Source of the DNA: Microcystis aeruginosa Ma_MB_S_20031200_S102
GTDB lineage: Bacteria; Cyanobacteriota; Cyanobacteriia; Cyanobacteriales; Microcystaceae
Direction of reading: 5' to 3'
DNA length: 64,000 bases
Assembly: GCA_007095845.1 (NCBI GenBank)
Contig: SFBI01000102.1
Location: 1-64,000 of the forward strand
Shown: in pieces, positions 17,978 to 27,050 of the stretch
Position numbering within the stretch: the stretch's first letter is position 1
How the letters are laid out: each line of letters begins with the position of its first letter
The notes under the pieces: generated by a model
What the model saw: only the letters and a program-made list of their open reading frames with translations
What the model was told of the DNA's origin: nothing
Database searches by the model: none
Made by a program: the position numbers and the translations under genes

Positions 17978-18313
17978 ATGTTTGGCAAACCAGCGAAGGA
18001 ACCGAACCCACCGGAGGTAAAAGACCTACAGGAGGTGATGTTTTCGATTAAGCAAAATCTCGAACCGGATCAGGATAAAGCTGATATTAATCTTGTTGAG
18101 ACTCCTACTCCAGAGGTGGTTACTGTAGTTGAAAATATTAGTAAAATTCTCTCTCCCTATTTTATCGTTTTGGTGGGTTTGTTTCTCTATGATCGGAATA
18201 GTTTTATCGGTTTTTTATTAGTCTTTGCGGGAGTTTTGGCGATTTTTGGAGTTTCTCTCAAGGATATTAATAAACTCATTGAAGAAGGAAAAAAGTTTTT
18301 CCAATCTAAGTAG
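17978..18313 (+). CDS. small membrane protein of unknown function
   Basis: 111 aa from ATG 17978 (the open frame starts upstream at 17903, but that part has no family character). The N-terminal half is soluble and acidic (MFGKPAKEPNPPEVKDLQEV), followed by two hydrophobic stretches (about 56-71 and 76-95: IGFLLVFAGVLAIFGVSL) and a short basic tail (EEGKKFFQSK). I do not recognise a family. It lies divergent to leuA and upstream of a tandem repeat and cruP. Confidence 0.6.
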   Translation: MFGKPAKEPNPPEVKDLQEVMFSIKQNLEPDQDKADINLVETPTPEVVTVVENISKILSPYFIVLVGLFLYDRNSFIGFLLVFAGVLAIFGVSLKDINKLIEEGKKFFQSK

Positions 18314-18399
18314 TTTTCTCCTCTGGATAGAGCAGTGATCTTAATGGTGAGGTGGCAAGTCTCTACTGTTAAGAAACGGCTAGAAGGTAGATTTTTTCA

Positions 18400-18524
18400 T
18401 TGTTCAGTAAACAGTGATCAGTAAACAGTGAACTGATAACTAATCACTAATCACTAATCACTAATCACTGATAACTGATAACTGATAACTGATAACTGAT
18501 AACTGATAACTGACAACTGATATA
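18400..18524. repeat. tandem AGTTATC/TGATTAG-type repeat upstream of cruP
   Basis: About 120 bp of short tandem units: CAGTAAACAGTGAT, then four TAATCAC units, then seven TGATAAC units, ending 6 bp before the cruP start. Related TCAGTTATCAGTTATCAG fragments occur at 12930-12985, 20272-20290, 21803-21822, 62538-62583 and 62735-62840. It occupies the place of the cruP promoter/leader. Confidence 0.85.
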
Positions 18525-18529
18525 AGATT

Positions 18530-20077
18530 ATGTCTTTAGTTGCATCTTTACTCGATCGAGTATCTTCTCAGAGTTTACAACAATTGCGAGCCAGTGATCG
18601 AGCTTGGCAAGCTTTGCGTTTAGAAAATCCAGTTATTCCTACGGTAATTAATCAAAGTCAAGAATCTTTAGGAGAGACGGATTTTGATCTAGTGATTGCG
18701 GGGGGAACTTTGGGAATTTTTATCGGGGCTGCTTTACAAACTAGGGGCTGGCGTGTGGCATTATTAGAAAGAGGCATTCTGCGCGGTCGTGAGCAGGAGT
18801 GGAATATTTCCCGTTTAGAACTAAGCAGTTTTTTAGAGTTAGATTTATTGACCGAAGCTGAATTAAATCAAGCAATAGCGACAGAATATAATCCTGGGAG
18901 GGTGGGATTTTATCAAGGTTATGAGCTTTGGGTTAGAGATATTTTAAATATTGGTGTTGATCCAGTTTATTTGCTAGAGACTTTAAAAACTAAGTTTTTG
19001 CAAGCGGGAGGAAAGTTACTAGAAAATTCGGGGTTTAGCGGGGGGATTATTCATCCCGATGGAGTAATGGTTAAAACGGGAGAAATGACTTTAAAAACCC
19101 GTTTATTAATCGATGCCATGGGTCATTTTTCGCCAATTGCAAAACAGGCAAGAAAAGGAGAAAAACCCGATGGAGTTTGTTTAGTGGTGGGTAGTTGCGG
19201 TCAGGGTTTTCCCAGTAATGAAACTGGTGATTTGATTTATTCTTTTACCCCAATCTTGCACCAATGTCAATACTTTTGGGAAGCATTTCCCGCTAGGGAT
19301 GGTCGGACAACTTATTTATTTACCTATCTTGATACCCATCCCGATCGCTTTAGTTTAGAATTTTTGATGGAGGAGTATTTAAGATTACTGCCGGAGTATC
19401 AAAAGGTGGATTTAGAAGCAGTAAAGTTTCAGCGTTTTCTAGCGGGTTTTTTCCCAGCCTATCGTCAAAGTCCTTTAAAAATGCCTTGGTCAAGAATTCT
19501 GGCAGTGGGAGATAGTAGCGGTAGTCAATCTCCGGTAAGTTTTGGTGGTTTTGGGGCAATGGTTAGGCATTTAAAAAGGCTAACTTTCGCCATCGAGGAA
19601 GCTTTACAAATTGATGCTTTAAACCGAGAAGATTTAGCACTTTTACAACCCTATCAACCAAATATATCGGTAACGTGGCTATTTCAAAAAACTATGAGTG
19701 TCCCGATGTCTGCTAACCCTAATCCCAATCAAATTAATGACTTAATGAGTGGAGTTTTTCGGGTAATGGATAAGTTGGGAGATGAGGTATTAAAACCGTT
19801 TTTACAGGATGTGGTGCAGTTTTCTTCCCTCTCGAAAACTTTGCCGTTGGTTAATCCTCAATTAGTTTTACCAATGATTCCACAAGTGGGTATCAGTCCT
19901 TTTATCGATTGGACGGGACATTATTTTAATTTAGCTTTGTATAGTGGTTTATATCCCTTAGCAACCACCTTAAAACCTGTTTTAGAAAAGTTACCCGACA
20001 GGCAAAAATATCTTTATCATCGTTATTTGGATAGTTGGAAATATGGCTCTGGGGGAGATTTTATCAGTGAACAGTAA
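18530..20077 (+). CDS. cruP: CruP, lycopene-cyclase-family flavoprotein
   Basis: 515 aa. The FAD-binding fold starts at about residue 52 (DFDLVIAGGTLGIFIGAAL), followed by LLERGILRGREQEWNISRLE and, at about 321-340, RILAVGDSSGSQSPVSFGG. These strings match the CruA/CruP family, and the length, the GREQEWNISR motif and the C-terminal PFLQDVVQFSSLSKTLPLV match the plant/cyanobacterial CruP branch rather than the longer CruA. CruP is linked to carotenoid metabolism; in plants it limits carotenoid cis-epoxide build-up and oxidative stress, while its cyclase activity is debated. Probably membrane-associated. The leader is replaced by a tandem repeat. Confidence 0.88.
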   Translation: MSLVASLLDRVSSQSLQQLRASDRAWQALRLENPVIPTVINQSQESLGETDFDLVIAGGTLGIFIGAALQTRGWRVALLERGILRGREQEWNISRLELSSFLELDLLTEAELNQAIATEYNPGRVGFYQGYELWVRDILNIGVDPVYLLETLKTKFLQAGGKLLENSGFSGGIIHPDGVMVKTGEMTLKTRLLIDAMGHFSPIAKQARKGEKPDGVCLVVGSCGQGFPSNETGDLIYSFTPILHQCQYFWEAFPARDGRTTYLFTYLDTHPDRFSLEFLMEEYLRLLPEYQKVDLEAVKFQRFLAGFFPAYRQSPLKMPWSRILAVGDSSGSQSPVSFGGFGAMVRHLKRLTFAIEEALQIDALNREDLALLQPYQPNISVTWLFQKTMSVPMSANPNPNQINDLMSGVFRVMDKLGDEVLKPFLQDVVQFSSLSKTLPLVNPQLVLPMIPQVGISPFIDWTGHYFNLALYSGLYPLATTLKPVLEKLPDRQKYLYHRYLDSWKYGSGGDFISEQ

Positions 20078-20193
20078 ACTGAAACCTGACATCTGATAGG
20101 CTGCATCTCCTATTGGTGACTTTCTCTCACATATAGGTGAGCAGCAGAAATTATTCAAAGAGGGCGAATGCAATTCGCCCCTACAATAATATT

Positions 20194-20270
20194 ATCGCAC
20201 CAATGGTAGGGGCGCATCGCGTGCGCCCAAATGTAATATAGATATTTCTAGAAAATTGAGATGCACCCCA
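20194..20270 (-). repeat. dispersed repeat (copy also at 43277-43370, opposite orientation)
   Basis: Segment ATTATCGCACCAATGGTAGG to GAGATGCACCCC matches 43277-43370 in reverse complement (GGTGCATTTCAATT...TATCTATATTACATTTTGGG). Each copy carries an inner hairpin of GGGCGCATCG / CGATGCGCCC type. An adjoining hairpin GGGCGAATGCAATTCGCCC lies at 20162-20180. Confidence 0.75.
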
Positions 20271-20290
20271 TCTGATAACTGATAACTGAT

Positions 20291-21799
20291 TTAATCTTTA
20301 TCTTGAAAAAATTGTTGATCGAGATAATTAACTTTAGCATAGGGTTCTAAAGCGGAGAGAATTTGTCGGCCATAACTGCGAGCATTGACACGATTATCAA
20401 GAACAGCCACACAACCCTGACACTCCCGGAGAGACTGAACAGATTGCTGAATTTCCCTCACTGCTGTGGGTAAAAGATAGGCACGAAACCAGTCGAGATG
20501 TTGTCGTTTGTAGTAAGCAATTTTGCCAGCAACGAGAGGATTTTCGGGGGAGGGTAAGGGTAAAGTTGCGATAATTAATAAACTGGGAGTCGGAAAGTTT
20601 TCTTGATGGGTTTGCCAGAATTGCCAACCACAAACGAGAATAGTATTACTATTAATTTCAGTTTTTTCCACTTGCACTCGCGAACCGTAATCGGCTGCAA
20701 TTTGGGTGGCAATTTGTGCCTTGAGGGGAACATCTTCAATCAGGATTACTATCGGTTGTTCACTGGTATGATTAGCACTAACTAATTCCCGCACTTGCTT
20801 TAATAACATCGGTTGAAATTCGGGGGTGTTGGGGGCGCTGATGCGATCGGGTAGATATAAATGAATATATTCACTTTCGCGATCGGCTGCAAACTTTAAA
20901 GTTAAAATATCTCCGATACCCTGATTTTGACGGTATAAATTAGCGGATTTTTCGCTATCTAAAAAACTGCCAATTAAAACAAAGGGTTGCTGCTGCCAAA
21001 TCAGTTTGAAAAAACTAGCCACCTCCAAAGGACTGATTTTTAGGGTAAATTCTTCTCGCTCTCGATCTACTGATGTCCAGAGGAGATAATTAAGCTCGGG
21101 GATTTTTGCCGCTAAAAGTTGCCAAACAGAGTCAGTGGTTAAGTCTTGATGCAAGCGTTGCAGGAGAGCAATTATATATTCTTTTTCCTTGACATCAATA
21201 AGATAGCAATTATAGGGATTAATTGGATGACCAAGAATACTTTGGCTAAGTTGTGCTTTAATTAAGTCTATATACTCTCTATGCTGGGGATATGCTGACC
21301 CTAAAACAGACCATTGTTCGGGAGTAATGGTGACGGTGAGATAATCTACTAGACAAGTTTCTAAATCTTCGGCTCGATCGATTATAGTGGCGATATTCTG
21401 GGGAAAATGACCGAGATTGCCTAATTTATCCTCTAACCATTGTTGGGGTGTGGTGAGGAGTAAACCGGTAAAATTAGCGGGAAAGCGATCGCTTTTGAGG
21501 ATATCTCGCTGAGTTTGTAACCATGTTTGCAGACGGGGGATTTCCACTTCTAACAGTAGGTTTAGTTCTGACTCGGGGGCAACAATTAGAACTGGTGTAT
21601 CACCTAAAAGAGCCGGGGTGAGATAACTGAGACAATAACGGGTGAGAGTAGTTCCAGTTTGTATGAGAGAGGAACGTTTTAGGCGTAAAGCTCTAGCCAC
21701 CAGTCGCCCCATAGTGAGATGATGAGGCCAGTAAAAGCGCCCTTGTTCCCGTAAAAAAGCGCGTAGAGAAGAATGAACCGTTGCTTCTAATAAAACCAT
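20291..21799 (-). CDS. DinG/XPD-like helicase relative with degenerate ATPase motifs
   Basis: 502 aa. Overall order resembles a DinG/XPD-type superfamily 2 helicase, but key motifs are eroded. The Walker A position reads LIQTGTTLTRY (about 45-55) without the GKT core, the DEAH position reads IIDRAEDL (about 138-145), and the final motif, usually Q-G-x-G-R-x-x-R, reads QQSVQSLRECQGCVAVLDN (about 450-468). The C-terminal segment LPLPSPENPLVAGKIAYYKR and WFRAYLLPTAVREIQQSV fits Helicase_C_2. It therefore probably does not hydrolyse ATP normally; it may bind nucleic acid. The reading frame is intact over 1.5 kb, arguing against a fresh pseudogene. Confidence 0.65.
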   Translation of the reverse strand: MVLLEATVHSSLRAFLREQGRFYWPHHLTMGRLVARALRLKRSSLIQTGTTLTRYCLSYLTPALLGDTPVLIVAPESELNLLLEVEIPRLQTWLQTQRDILKSDRFPANFTGLLLTTPQQWLEDKLGNLGHFPQNIATIIDRAEDLETCLVDYLTVTITPEQWSVLGSAYPQHREYIDLIKAQLSQSILGHPINPYNCYLIDVKEKEYIIALLQRLHQDLTTDSVWQLLAAKIPELNYLLWTSVDREREEFTLKISPLEVASFFKLIWQQQPFVLIGSFLDSEKSANLYRQNQGIGDILTLKFAADRESEYIHLYLPDRISAPNTPEFQPMLLKQVRELVSANHTSEQPIVILIEDVPLKAQIATQIAADYGSRVQVEKTEINSNTILVCGWQFWQTHQENFPTPSLLIIATLPLPSPENPLVAGKIAYYKRQHLDWFRAYLLPTAVREIQQSVQSLRECQGCVAVLDNRVNARSYGRQILSALEPYAKVNYLDQQFFQDKD

Positions 21800-21945
21800 C
21801 TCATCTCAGTTATTGGTTATCAGTGATCGATCATGCCTTGATTTTGCCACTGATTGCACTCCGAGAGTCCTGAAGGGGTGATTGAGGTTTGAACCCTAAA
21901 ATTTATTTGGGAACGATCAAAACCTGTAACTAGGTAAATGTGATT

Positions 21946-22004
21946 TTGCGGTAAAAAAGACAATAAAAAACTATAATCGAGCATTTTATCGCTTTTTACC
22001 GCAA
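21946..22004 (-). terminator. inverted repeat downstream of the PEP-CTERM gene
   Basis: TTGCGGTAAAAA (21946-21957) and TTTTTACCGCAA (21993-22004) pair perfectly around a 35-base A/T-rich loop. It sits about 25 bp past the stop codon of the PEP-CTERM gene on its strand. Terminator role is inferred; the loop is long. Confidence 0.45.
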
Positions 22005-22027
22005 TTTACAGCCTTAAATTGCCAGGC

Positions 22028-23083
22028 TCATTCTCTGTTACGTTTTTTGTCACGACGAGATAGTAAGGCACCGATAGTACCGATACCGAAAATACCCAGT
22101 GTTATCGATGGTTCGGGGATGGAGGTAGAAGTGATATTAGCGGAACTGATCTGAAATCCACTGGTGATAAACAGTCCGAAAATATTATCATCATTACTTG
22201 GGTTCACTGTTGTTAAGCGCAGGAAAGTATCTCCAGGCTGGATAAAAGGAGTGGCACTAGCGCTATTGCCAAGAGCAAGGTTATAGTATTCGTCGTCTGG
22301 ATTAGTGCCAGTAGGTTGAGCGTTTGGGTTGACATTGGCAGGATTATCACCTATTCCTCCCACAGTTATCAAATTTCCATTTGCTGAGTTTTGACCAGTA
22401 GTACGGTCATCCGCTCCCCCTGCACTTGTGGTTAAAGTTCGATTATTGGTTGAGTTAGTAGTTACGTCGATAATAGTAGTTTGCGGCTGCCCTGCGGCTG
22501 GCTGTCTGCTAAAACTAGCGGCAAGGGAAACCAGAAAATCTCCCCCACTGTAAGGACTAGCAAAATCAAATTGAACTGTGTCTCCCGTCGTAGAAAGTTC
22601 GCCGTCTAAGATAACTGAGGTAAAACCTTGGGTAGAAGGATTACTGTAGGCAACAACAAGAGCGGCACCATCGTTAGTTGGGACCGGTCCATTCTCAACG
22701 ATATTAAAGTTTTGGAGTCCTCCCGTAAAAGAAGAAGCGATGATACTGGTGACATCCCAACGGACGGTAGTAGCTGGGTTGCTATTGGGACCAAGAGTAG
22801 TTGCTGAACCTAGGGAAAGTGTATTCCCATTAAAAGTTACTCCGTAAACTGGACTTGAATCCCAGACGGAAGTGGCATAGAGATAAGCCCTCTGAATCGT
22901 AGAACCTGCTGGTATATTGGCTTGAATAACTCCACTATTAGTGGTACTTCCAAAACCGTCAATAGAAAGGGCAGCGTTGGGAATGAGTTGTTGTACCAGC
23001 AAACCAGCGGATGCAGGGGCAATATTTAGGCAAAGTCCAACAGCAATCCCCAGGGGGAGCAATGAATAGGTCAGTTTTTTCAT
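22028..23083 (-). CDS. PEP-CTERM sorting domain protein
   Basis: 351 aa. An N-terminal signal peptide (LTYSLLPLGIAVGLCLNIAPASAG, cleaved near residue 26) leads into a beta-rich T/S/N-rich body. The end reads IPEPSITLGIFGIGTIGALL and RRDKKRNRE: the PEP motif, a hydrophobic helix and a basic tail. These proteins are exported and recognised by exosortase, often together with exopolysaccharide. The body (AYLYATSVWDSSPVYGVTFN) resembles DUF-type secreted domains without known activity. Probably a surface or extracellular matrix protein. No exosortase gene is in this window. Confidence 0.85.
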   Translation of the reverse strand: MKKLTYSLLPLGIAVGLCLNIAPASAGLLVQQLIPNAALSIDGFGSTTNSGVIQANIPAGSTIQRAYLYATSVWDSSPVYGVTFNGNTLSLGSATTLGPNSNPATTVRWDVTSIIASSFTGGLQNFNIVENGPVPTNDGAALVVAYSNPSTQGFTSVILDGELSTTGDTVQFDFASPYSGGDFLVSLAASFSRQPAAGQPQTTIIDVTTNSTNNRTLTTSAGGADDRTTGQNSANGNLITVGGIGDNPANVNPNAQPTGTNPDDEYYNLALGNSASATPFIQPGDTFLRLTTVNPSNDDNIFGLFITSGFQISSANITSTSIPEPSITLGIFGIGTIGALLSRRDKKRNRE

Positions 23084-23927
23084 GATAGGCAGCTGGCAAT
23101 TTTTTTCAAGTTATAGTTTGCATATCTATTCATAATTTGTTCAAGTTACAGCGTTTCTCAGATAGATGAGTTCTGTTCTTGCAGCAAAAATACTTGATTA
23201 ACCCGCAAGGATTAGAAGGCTGTAAACTGCATTTCCTACGTGACACCATCTTTTAAAAGTAATGGCAGAGATGGTTCACTATACTCACAGCCAAAATTTC
23301 TCCTAGAAAGCCGTTTTTGGACGTTTTTGGCCCAGGGTAAGCGTTTCTAGCTTAAGTTCTTGTTTACTTACACTAGACATAGCGTGCTAACAGACTTAAA
23401 AACTATTGGCAGTAAAAAAACACTATTGCAATTAGCTTTGACAAATCCCATCACAGGGTGGATGAGAAGCGGTAAGCAATAGCAAAAATGTGATTTACTT
23501 TGACTATGATGCTACAGCCTTCATGGAAAGACTGGTGTGATTTCAAGCAGCTAAGGAAGTATTTAAGGACACAAGTAAGCTAAAACACACGCAATAAAAA
23601 GTTTTTATTAAAAAGGGACAAAACCCAGAACCCCGACAGGGGATGTACTATAGAGGGCATGGAAATTAACAACCAACGACAACCCCGAAACCATTCCATC
23701 AAATTAGTTCCCTCAGAGAACCAACTTGAGTCAGATTGCACACTTTTGTCTGTTTGTCAAATTTTATGTTAAGAAAGATGTTGCCAATGGATAGGCCGCC
23801 TACGAATCAGGAAAAATGATACTGGTATTGATATTTTGAGTTTATGCTGTCCCATCTGCTTTTTACTTGGGACTTGGTGTGAGATGATCTAGAAATGTCT
23901 ATTTTATGAGAAGGATAAAGAAAAGTA
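23084..23927. other. 844-base region without a convincing gene
   Basis: Between the PEP-CTERM gene and psb28. Composition is mixed, with many stops in all frames. One short frame (23659-23772) has a reasonable ribosome site and is listed separately. No inverted repeats typical of an insertion sequence and no RNA gene were recognised. The psb28 promoter should lie close to its 3' end. Confidence 0.5.
23659..23772 (+). CDS. possible 37-residue peptide or gene remnant
   Basis: ATG at 23659 is preceded by AGAGGG, and the frame encodes MEINNQRQPRNHSIKLVPSE followed by 17 more residues to a TAA. It looks like the N-terminus of a longer protein cut short rather than a complete small protein. No family recognised. 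Confidence 0.2.
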   Translation: MEINNQRQPRNHSIKLVPSENQLESDCTLLSVCQILC

Positions 23928-24266
23928 ATGGCAGAAATTCAGTTTTCCAGGGGGTTAAAAGAACCGGTTGTTCCCGATATCCGCTTAAGTCGCACGAAAA
24001 CGGGAGAGAAGGGATCGGCAAAATTTTGTTTTGATCAACCGACTATCCTCGGAGATCAACAAACCGAGGAAATCACCGGGATGTATCTCATCGATGAGGA
24101 AGGAGAAATCGTCACCAGGGAAGTAAAAGGCAAATTTATCAACGGTAAACCCATGGCGATCGAAGCTACGGTTGTTTTTAATTCTCCCGCAGAGTGGGAT
24201 CGTTTTATGCGTTTTATGGAGCGTTACGGTAGCGAAAACGGTCTAGAATTTACTAAATCCTCTTGA
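23928..24266 (+). CDS. psb28: photosystem II assembly protein Psb28
   Basis: 112 aa, the usual length. Family segments: [20 protein letters not shown] at the N-terminus, [20 protein letters not shown] in the middle, and the conserved [17 protein letters not shown] near the C-terminus. Psb28 is a small cytoplasmic-side protein that binds CP47-containing photosystem II intermediates during assembly and repair and is absent from mature complexes. It is convergent with the FKBP gene, with a terminator between them. AAGGA lies 12 bp upstream of ATG. Confidence 0.95.
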   Translation: MAEIQFSRGLKEPVVPDIRLSRTKTGEKGSAKFCFDQPTILGDQQTEEITGMYLIDEEGEIVTREVKGKFINGKPMAIEATVVFNSPAEWDRFMRFMERYGSENGLEFTKSS

Positions 24267-24294
24267 TTTTGCCCTTAGCTTCCAGTAATCTGTC

Positions 24295-24323
24295 AAAAAA
24301 CCCGCATTCGGGATCGATGCGGG
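24295..24323 (-). terminator. rho-independent terminator of the FKBP gene
   Basis: CCCGCAT (24301-24307) pairs with ATGCGGG (24317-24323). On the minus strand the stem is followed by six T (24295-24300). It lies about 30 bp past the FKBP stop, between convergent genes. Confidence 0.85.
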
Positions 24324-24353
24324 TAGAGGTGAAAAATCAGAGGAAAAACCTAT

Positions 24354-24872
24354 TTATTTGACTCCCAACAATTCCACATCGAAAAGTAAAGTCGCGTTGG
24401 GAGGAATCACCCCACCAGCACCCCGTGCACCATAACCTAATTCTGGGGGGATAATTAAGGTACGCTGCCCACCGACTTTCATCGATGCGACTCCTTCATC
24501 CCATCCTTTGATCACTTGACCCACTCCAATGGTAAAGGTAAAAGGTTGATTGCGATCCTTGGAACTATCGAATTTTTTGCCGTCTGTCAGGGTTCCCGTG
24601 TAGTGAACAGTCACTTTTTGACCTTTTTCGGGACTTTCTCCGGTTCCTTCCACTATATCGATGTATTTTAGTCCCGAATCGGTGGTAACTGCTTGATCTA
24701 AATCCATAGAGATGATTTCCTTATTAATACTTTGAGTGATAGGGGGTGGATTGGTTTCGGCGGCGATCGCATGGGTTTTTTCCCCTCCACCAAAGAGGGA
24801 AGCAGCGATTAAAAATAAGCCACAAACCGCAATAATAGCAAAACTGAGCAAGATTTCGCGCATTGATTTCAT
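24354..24872 (-). CDS. FKBP-type peptidyl-prolyl cis-trans isomerase, exported or membrane-anchored
   Basis: 172 aa. The N-terminal hydrophobic segment (about 7-28, [20 protein letters not shown]) is a signal peptide or anchor. The FKBP domain covers about 60-172: [37 protein letters not shown], and [19 protein letters not shown] with the final FDVELLGVK. All active-site aromatic residues (Y, F, D, W, Y) appear present. It would isomerise prolyl bonds in the periplasm or thylakoid lumen. The phasin gene lies 6 bp upstream on the same strand. Single-domain and full length. Confidence 0.93.
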   Translation of the reverse strand: MKSMREILLSFAIIAVCGLFLIAASLFGGGEKTHAIAAETNPPPITQSINKEIISMDLDQAVTTDSGLKYIDIVEGTGESPEKGQKVTVHYTGTLTDGKKFDSSKDRNQPFTFTIGVGQVIKGWDEGVASMKVGGQRTLIIPPELGYGARGAGGVIPPNATLLFDVELLGVK

Positions 24873-24878
24873 AGTTCC

Positions 24879-25202
24879 CTAACGCCAGAGTTTATTCTCT
24901 AAGTCTCTCACCTGTCGTTCTAATCGATCAATCCTTCCCCGCAGTTCGTCCATTTCCGATTGTCGGGGAACCCCTAAATCCTGCAAAATCTGGCGAATAT
25001 AGCGTTCTAAGTTATTCTCGAAGCTCCCCTGTTCAGACTTCATCTGTGTCATCAGATCATCAACAAAGTTTTTAGCCTGATCGGAATTGATTTTACCGTC
25101 TTTGACTAATTCGTCGCTCACTTCTTTGATTTTTTCTGCCACCATGGAAGTAGTGCCAATACCCATCAGCAGCAATTGTTTAATCCAGTCGCTATTATCC
25201 AT
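24879..25202 (-). CDS. phasin family protein
   Basis: 107 aa from ATG 25202 (MDNSDWIKQLLLMGIGTTSM). The upstream start at 25220 would overlap the glycosidase gene and adds only six residues. The chain is helical, ending with a coiled coil (about 80-105, ELRGRIDRLERQVRDLENKL). Family pattern: KEVSDELVKDGKINSDQAKNF. Phasins coat polyhydroxyalkanoate granules; cyanobacterial members of this subfamily are also found without granules, so the role is open. Located between the glycosidase gene and the FKBP gene on one strand. Confidence 0.8.
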   Translation of the reverse strand: MDNSDWIKQLLLMGIGTTSMVAEKIKEVSDELVKDGKINSDQAKNFVDDLMTQMKSEQGSFENNLERYIRQILQDLGVPRQSEMDELRGRIDRLERQVRDLENKLWR

Positions 25203-25216
25203 TGTTTTCACACCTT

Positions 25217-27040
25217 TCAAGGAGACGGGGATAAAAATATTCCTATTCCATTATGGACTTTTGCAGCGGTAACGGCAGAGCGATCGAGCAGATAACCCCC
25301 TAAGGTTATTCCAGTGGAACTACCCCCATCTAGGTTTAAACCGTCTTTTGCCGCCATTAACAGCAAAATTCGGGCTAATTCGCCTAAAGTTGCCCCCCTT
25401 CCCCCGACGCGATTATGGATAGCAACTAGCAAAATTTTTCCTTCTTGGCTAACTGCGATCGCACTGCGGGAAGCTTGTTGATTTTGGAATGCAGGACTAA
25501 ATTTTTCGGCATTTCCATCTAAAACTAAGCGCCCATTCTGCAATAATAGGGGACCAGCGCCTAAAATCTGGGGATAATTAGCAAAATCTCCCGGTAGGGT
25601 GACGCTATCGAGGTTGACTGTCTCACCAATCTTTAAATTAATATCTGTCTTTCGGCAGATGACTAAATAGCCTTTTTCTGGTATGTTTATACTATCCTGT
25701 GGCAAAAGATTATTTAATTTCTCCGTTATGCGATCGCCTTGCACGACTAACCCGGTTTCGCGCTCGGTGAGGGGATGATAATTATTTCCCCAATCACGAG
25801 TATAACGACTGCAGCCGGCTGCTACAAAGGCACTATTTAACTGGGTTAGGGGAAAACGTTGTCCGGTAGCAGTAATGAGAGTTTCCTCTAAACTGAGGCG
25901 ATCAATTCTGATTTTACCACGATTATCCCATGCGATCGCTCCTCGGTTTAAAATAGGTCCGGATAACCATTTGCCATCCACACGAATTGCCCCCAAAGGT
26001 AACTGATTATTACGATTAAAAAAGCCACCATTAATCATCGCTACCGCATTACTTTCGCTATTAATCGTGATCAGGGGATTAGTGCCGCGCATTGAGGTGG
26101 AATTAGCTGTGATTGGTTTAATAGTTATCTGGGGATTTCTGGGATCGATTTCTAACCAAGTCACGGGAAACCAATCTTGATCTAACTGGATATATTTTTG
26201 ATTCCAGATTAACCCGGGTTGCCAAACAATGCGCTTTTCATCCATAGCATCGGGACGAGAATCAATGATAATTCTGGGAGGATTATCCACACTGCTGATC
26301 TGTAATCCGTAGGCAGTGGGAAGGTTAACTTTTAAACGACTGATCACCCCATTATTTTCTAAGGAAGTGATCTGAGTGGCTAAGTTATTATTGGAGTTGC
26401 CTAGATCATCTTCATCGTTATTTTGGTTACTGTTACTAACAGTTTTGGGTTGAAACCTAGAGATAAGCGATTGCTGGGCATTTCCTTCTAGGGTAATCAC
26501 TGCTTGATTTTTTGCCTGACTAACTTGCCAAAAGGTCGGGCGATCAAGTTGAATAATAATCCTTTGTACTGCTCCATAATTTTCTAGCTGAATATCTTCA
26601 ATCTGAGGAGCAGCAAAGTTAATAGTTAAACTATCGCCATTAATACTGGTTGTTGCCCCCATTTTTAGTAAAATATCCGTGACATCTAGCCAGCGATCGG
26701 AATTGATCAAATTAGCTGATAAAGTTTGTAAATTAAACCAGTTGATCGGTTGCTTTTTTGGATCATTTGTGCTAAGAAAATCCATGCCGAATAATTGTCT
26801 TGCTCCCGTATCACCCATGGCGATTCTGGTACTATTTGCTGTTGTCCACTGTCGCCAAAAAACGGGCAAAGAACGACCATTAAGAATAATTTTTTTTCCC
26901 TGTTGCTGGTTTGATAAATCCCGAGAAGCTAAAGTTATTGGTGATCTATGATCGGCTAAGGATATAGCTGGACTGCTAAGAATTATCAAGGAAGTTACCG
27001 TTAAACAGATAGATGAGAAAGTCAGGTAATTTAACTTCAT
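25217..27040 (-). CDS. phosphodiester glycosidase family protein (NAGPA-like), exported
   Basis: 607 aa. A signal peptide (about 8-29) leads into an N-terminal domain like copper amine oxidase N-domains (LFGMDFLSTNDPKKQPINW, WLDVTDILLKMGATTSI; about 80-150), then an AMIN-like beta stretch. The C-terminal half is the phosphodiester glycosidase domain: AMINGGFFNRNNQLPLGAIR at about 335-355 and the strongly conserved KDGLNLDGGSSTGITLGG near the end. Related enzymes remove sugars from phosphodiester linkages; here a cell wall or exopolysaccharide substrate is plausible. Its 3' end overlaps the longer form of the phasin gene. Confidence 0.85.
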   Translation of the reverse strand: MKLNYLTFSSICLTVTSLIILSSPAISLADHRSPITLASRDLSNQQQGKKIILNGRSLPVFWRQWTTANSTRIAMGDTGARQLFGMDFLSTNDPKKQPINWFNLQTLSANLINSDRWLDVTDILLKMGATTSINGDSLTINFAAPQIEDIQLENYGAVQRIIIQLDRPTFWQVSQAKNQAVITLEGNAQQSLISRFQPKTVSNSNQNNDEDDLGNSNNNLATQITSLENNGVISRLKVNLPTAYGLQISSVDNPPRIIIDSRPDAMDEKRIVWQPGLIWNQKYIQLDQDWFPVTWLEIDPRNPQITIKPITANSTSMRGTNPLITINSESNAVAMINGGFFNRNNQLPLGAIRVDGKWLSGPILNRGAIAWDNRGKIRIDRLSLEETLITATGQRFPLTQLNSAFVAAGCSRYTRDWGNNYHPLTERETGLVVQGDRITEKLNNLLPQDSINIPEKGYLVICRKTDINLKIGETVNLDSVTLPGDFANYPQILGAGPLLLQNGRLVLDGNAEKFSPAFQNQQASRSAIAVSQEGKILLVAIHNRVGGRGATLGELARILLLMAAKDGLNLDGGSSTGITLGGYLLDRSAVTAAKVHNGIGIFLSPSP

Positions 27041-27050
27041 AATTATCCCC

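Noticed and set aside
18400-18524. Possible CRISPR-like or iteron-type array upstream of cruP
   Set aside because: Units are 7-9 bp, no spacers, and the same units are scattered singly elsewhere in the window.
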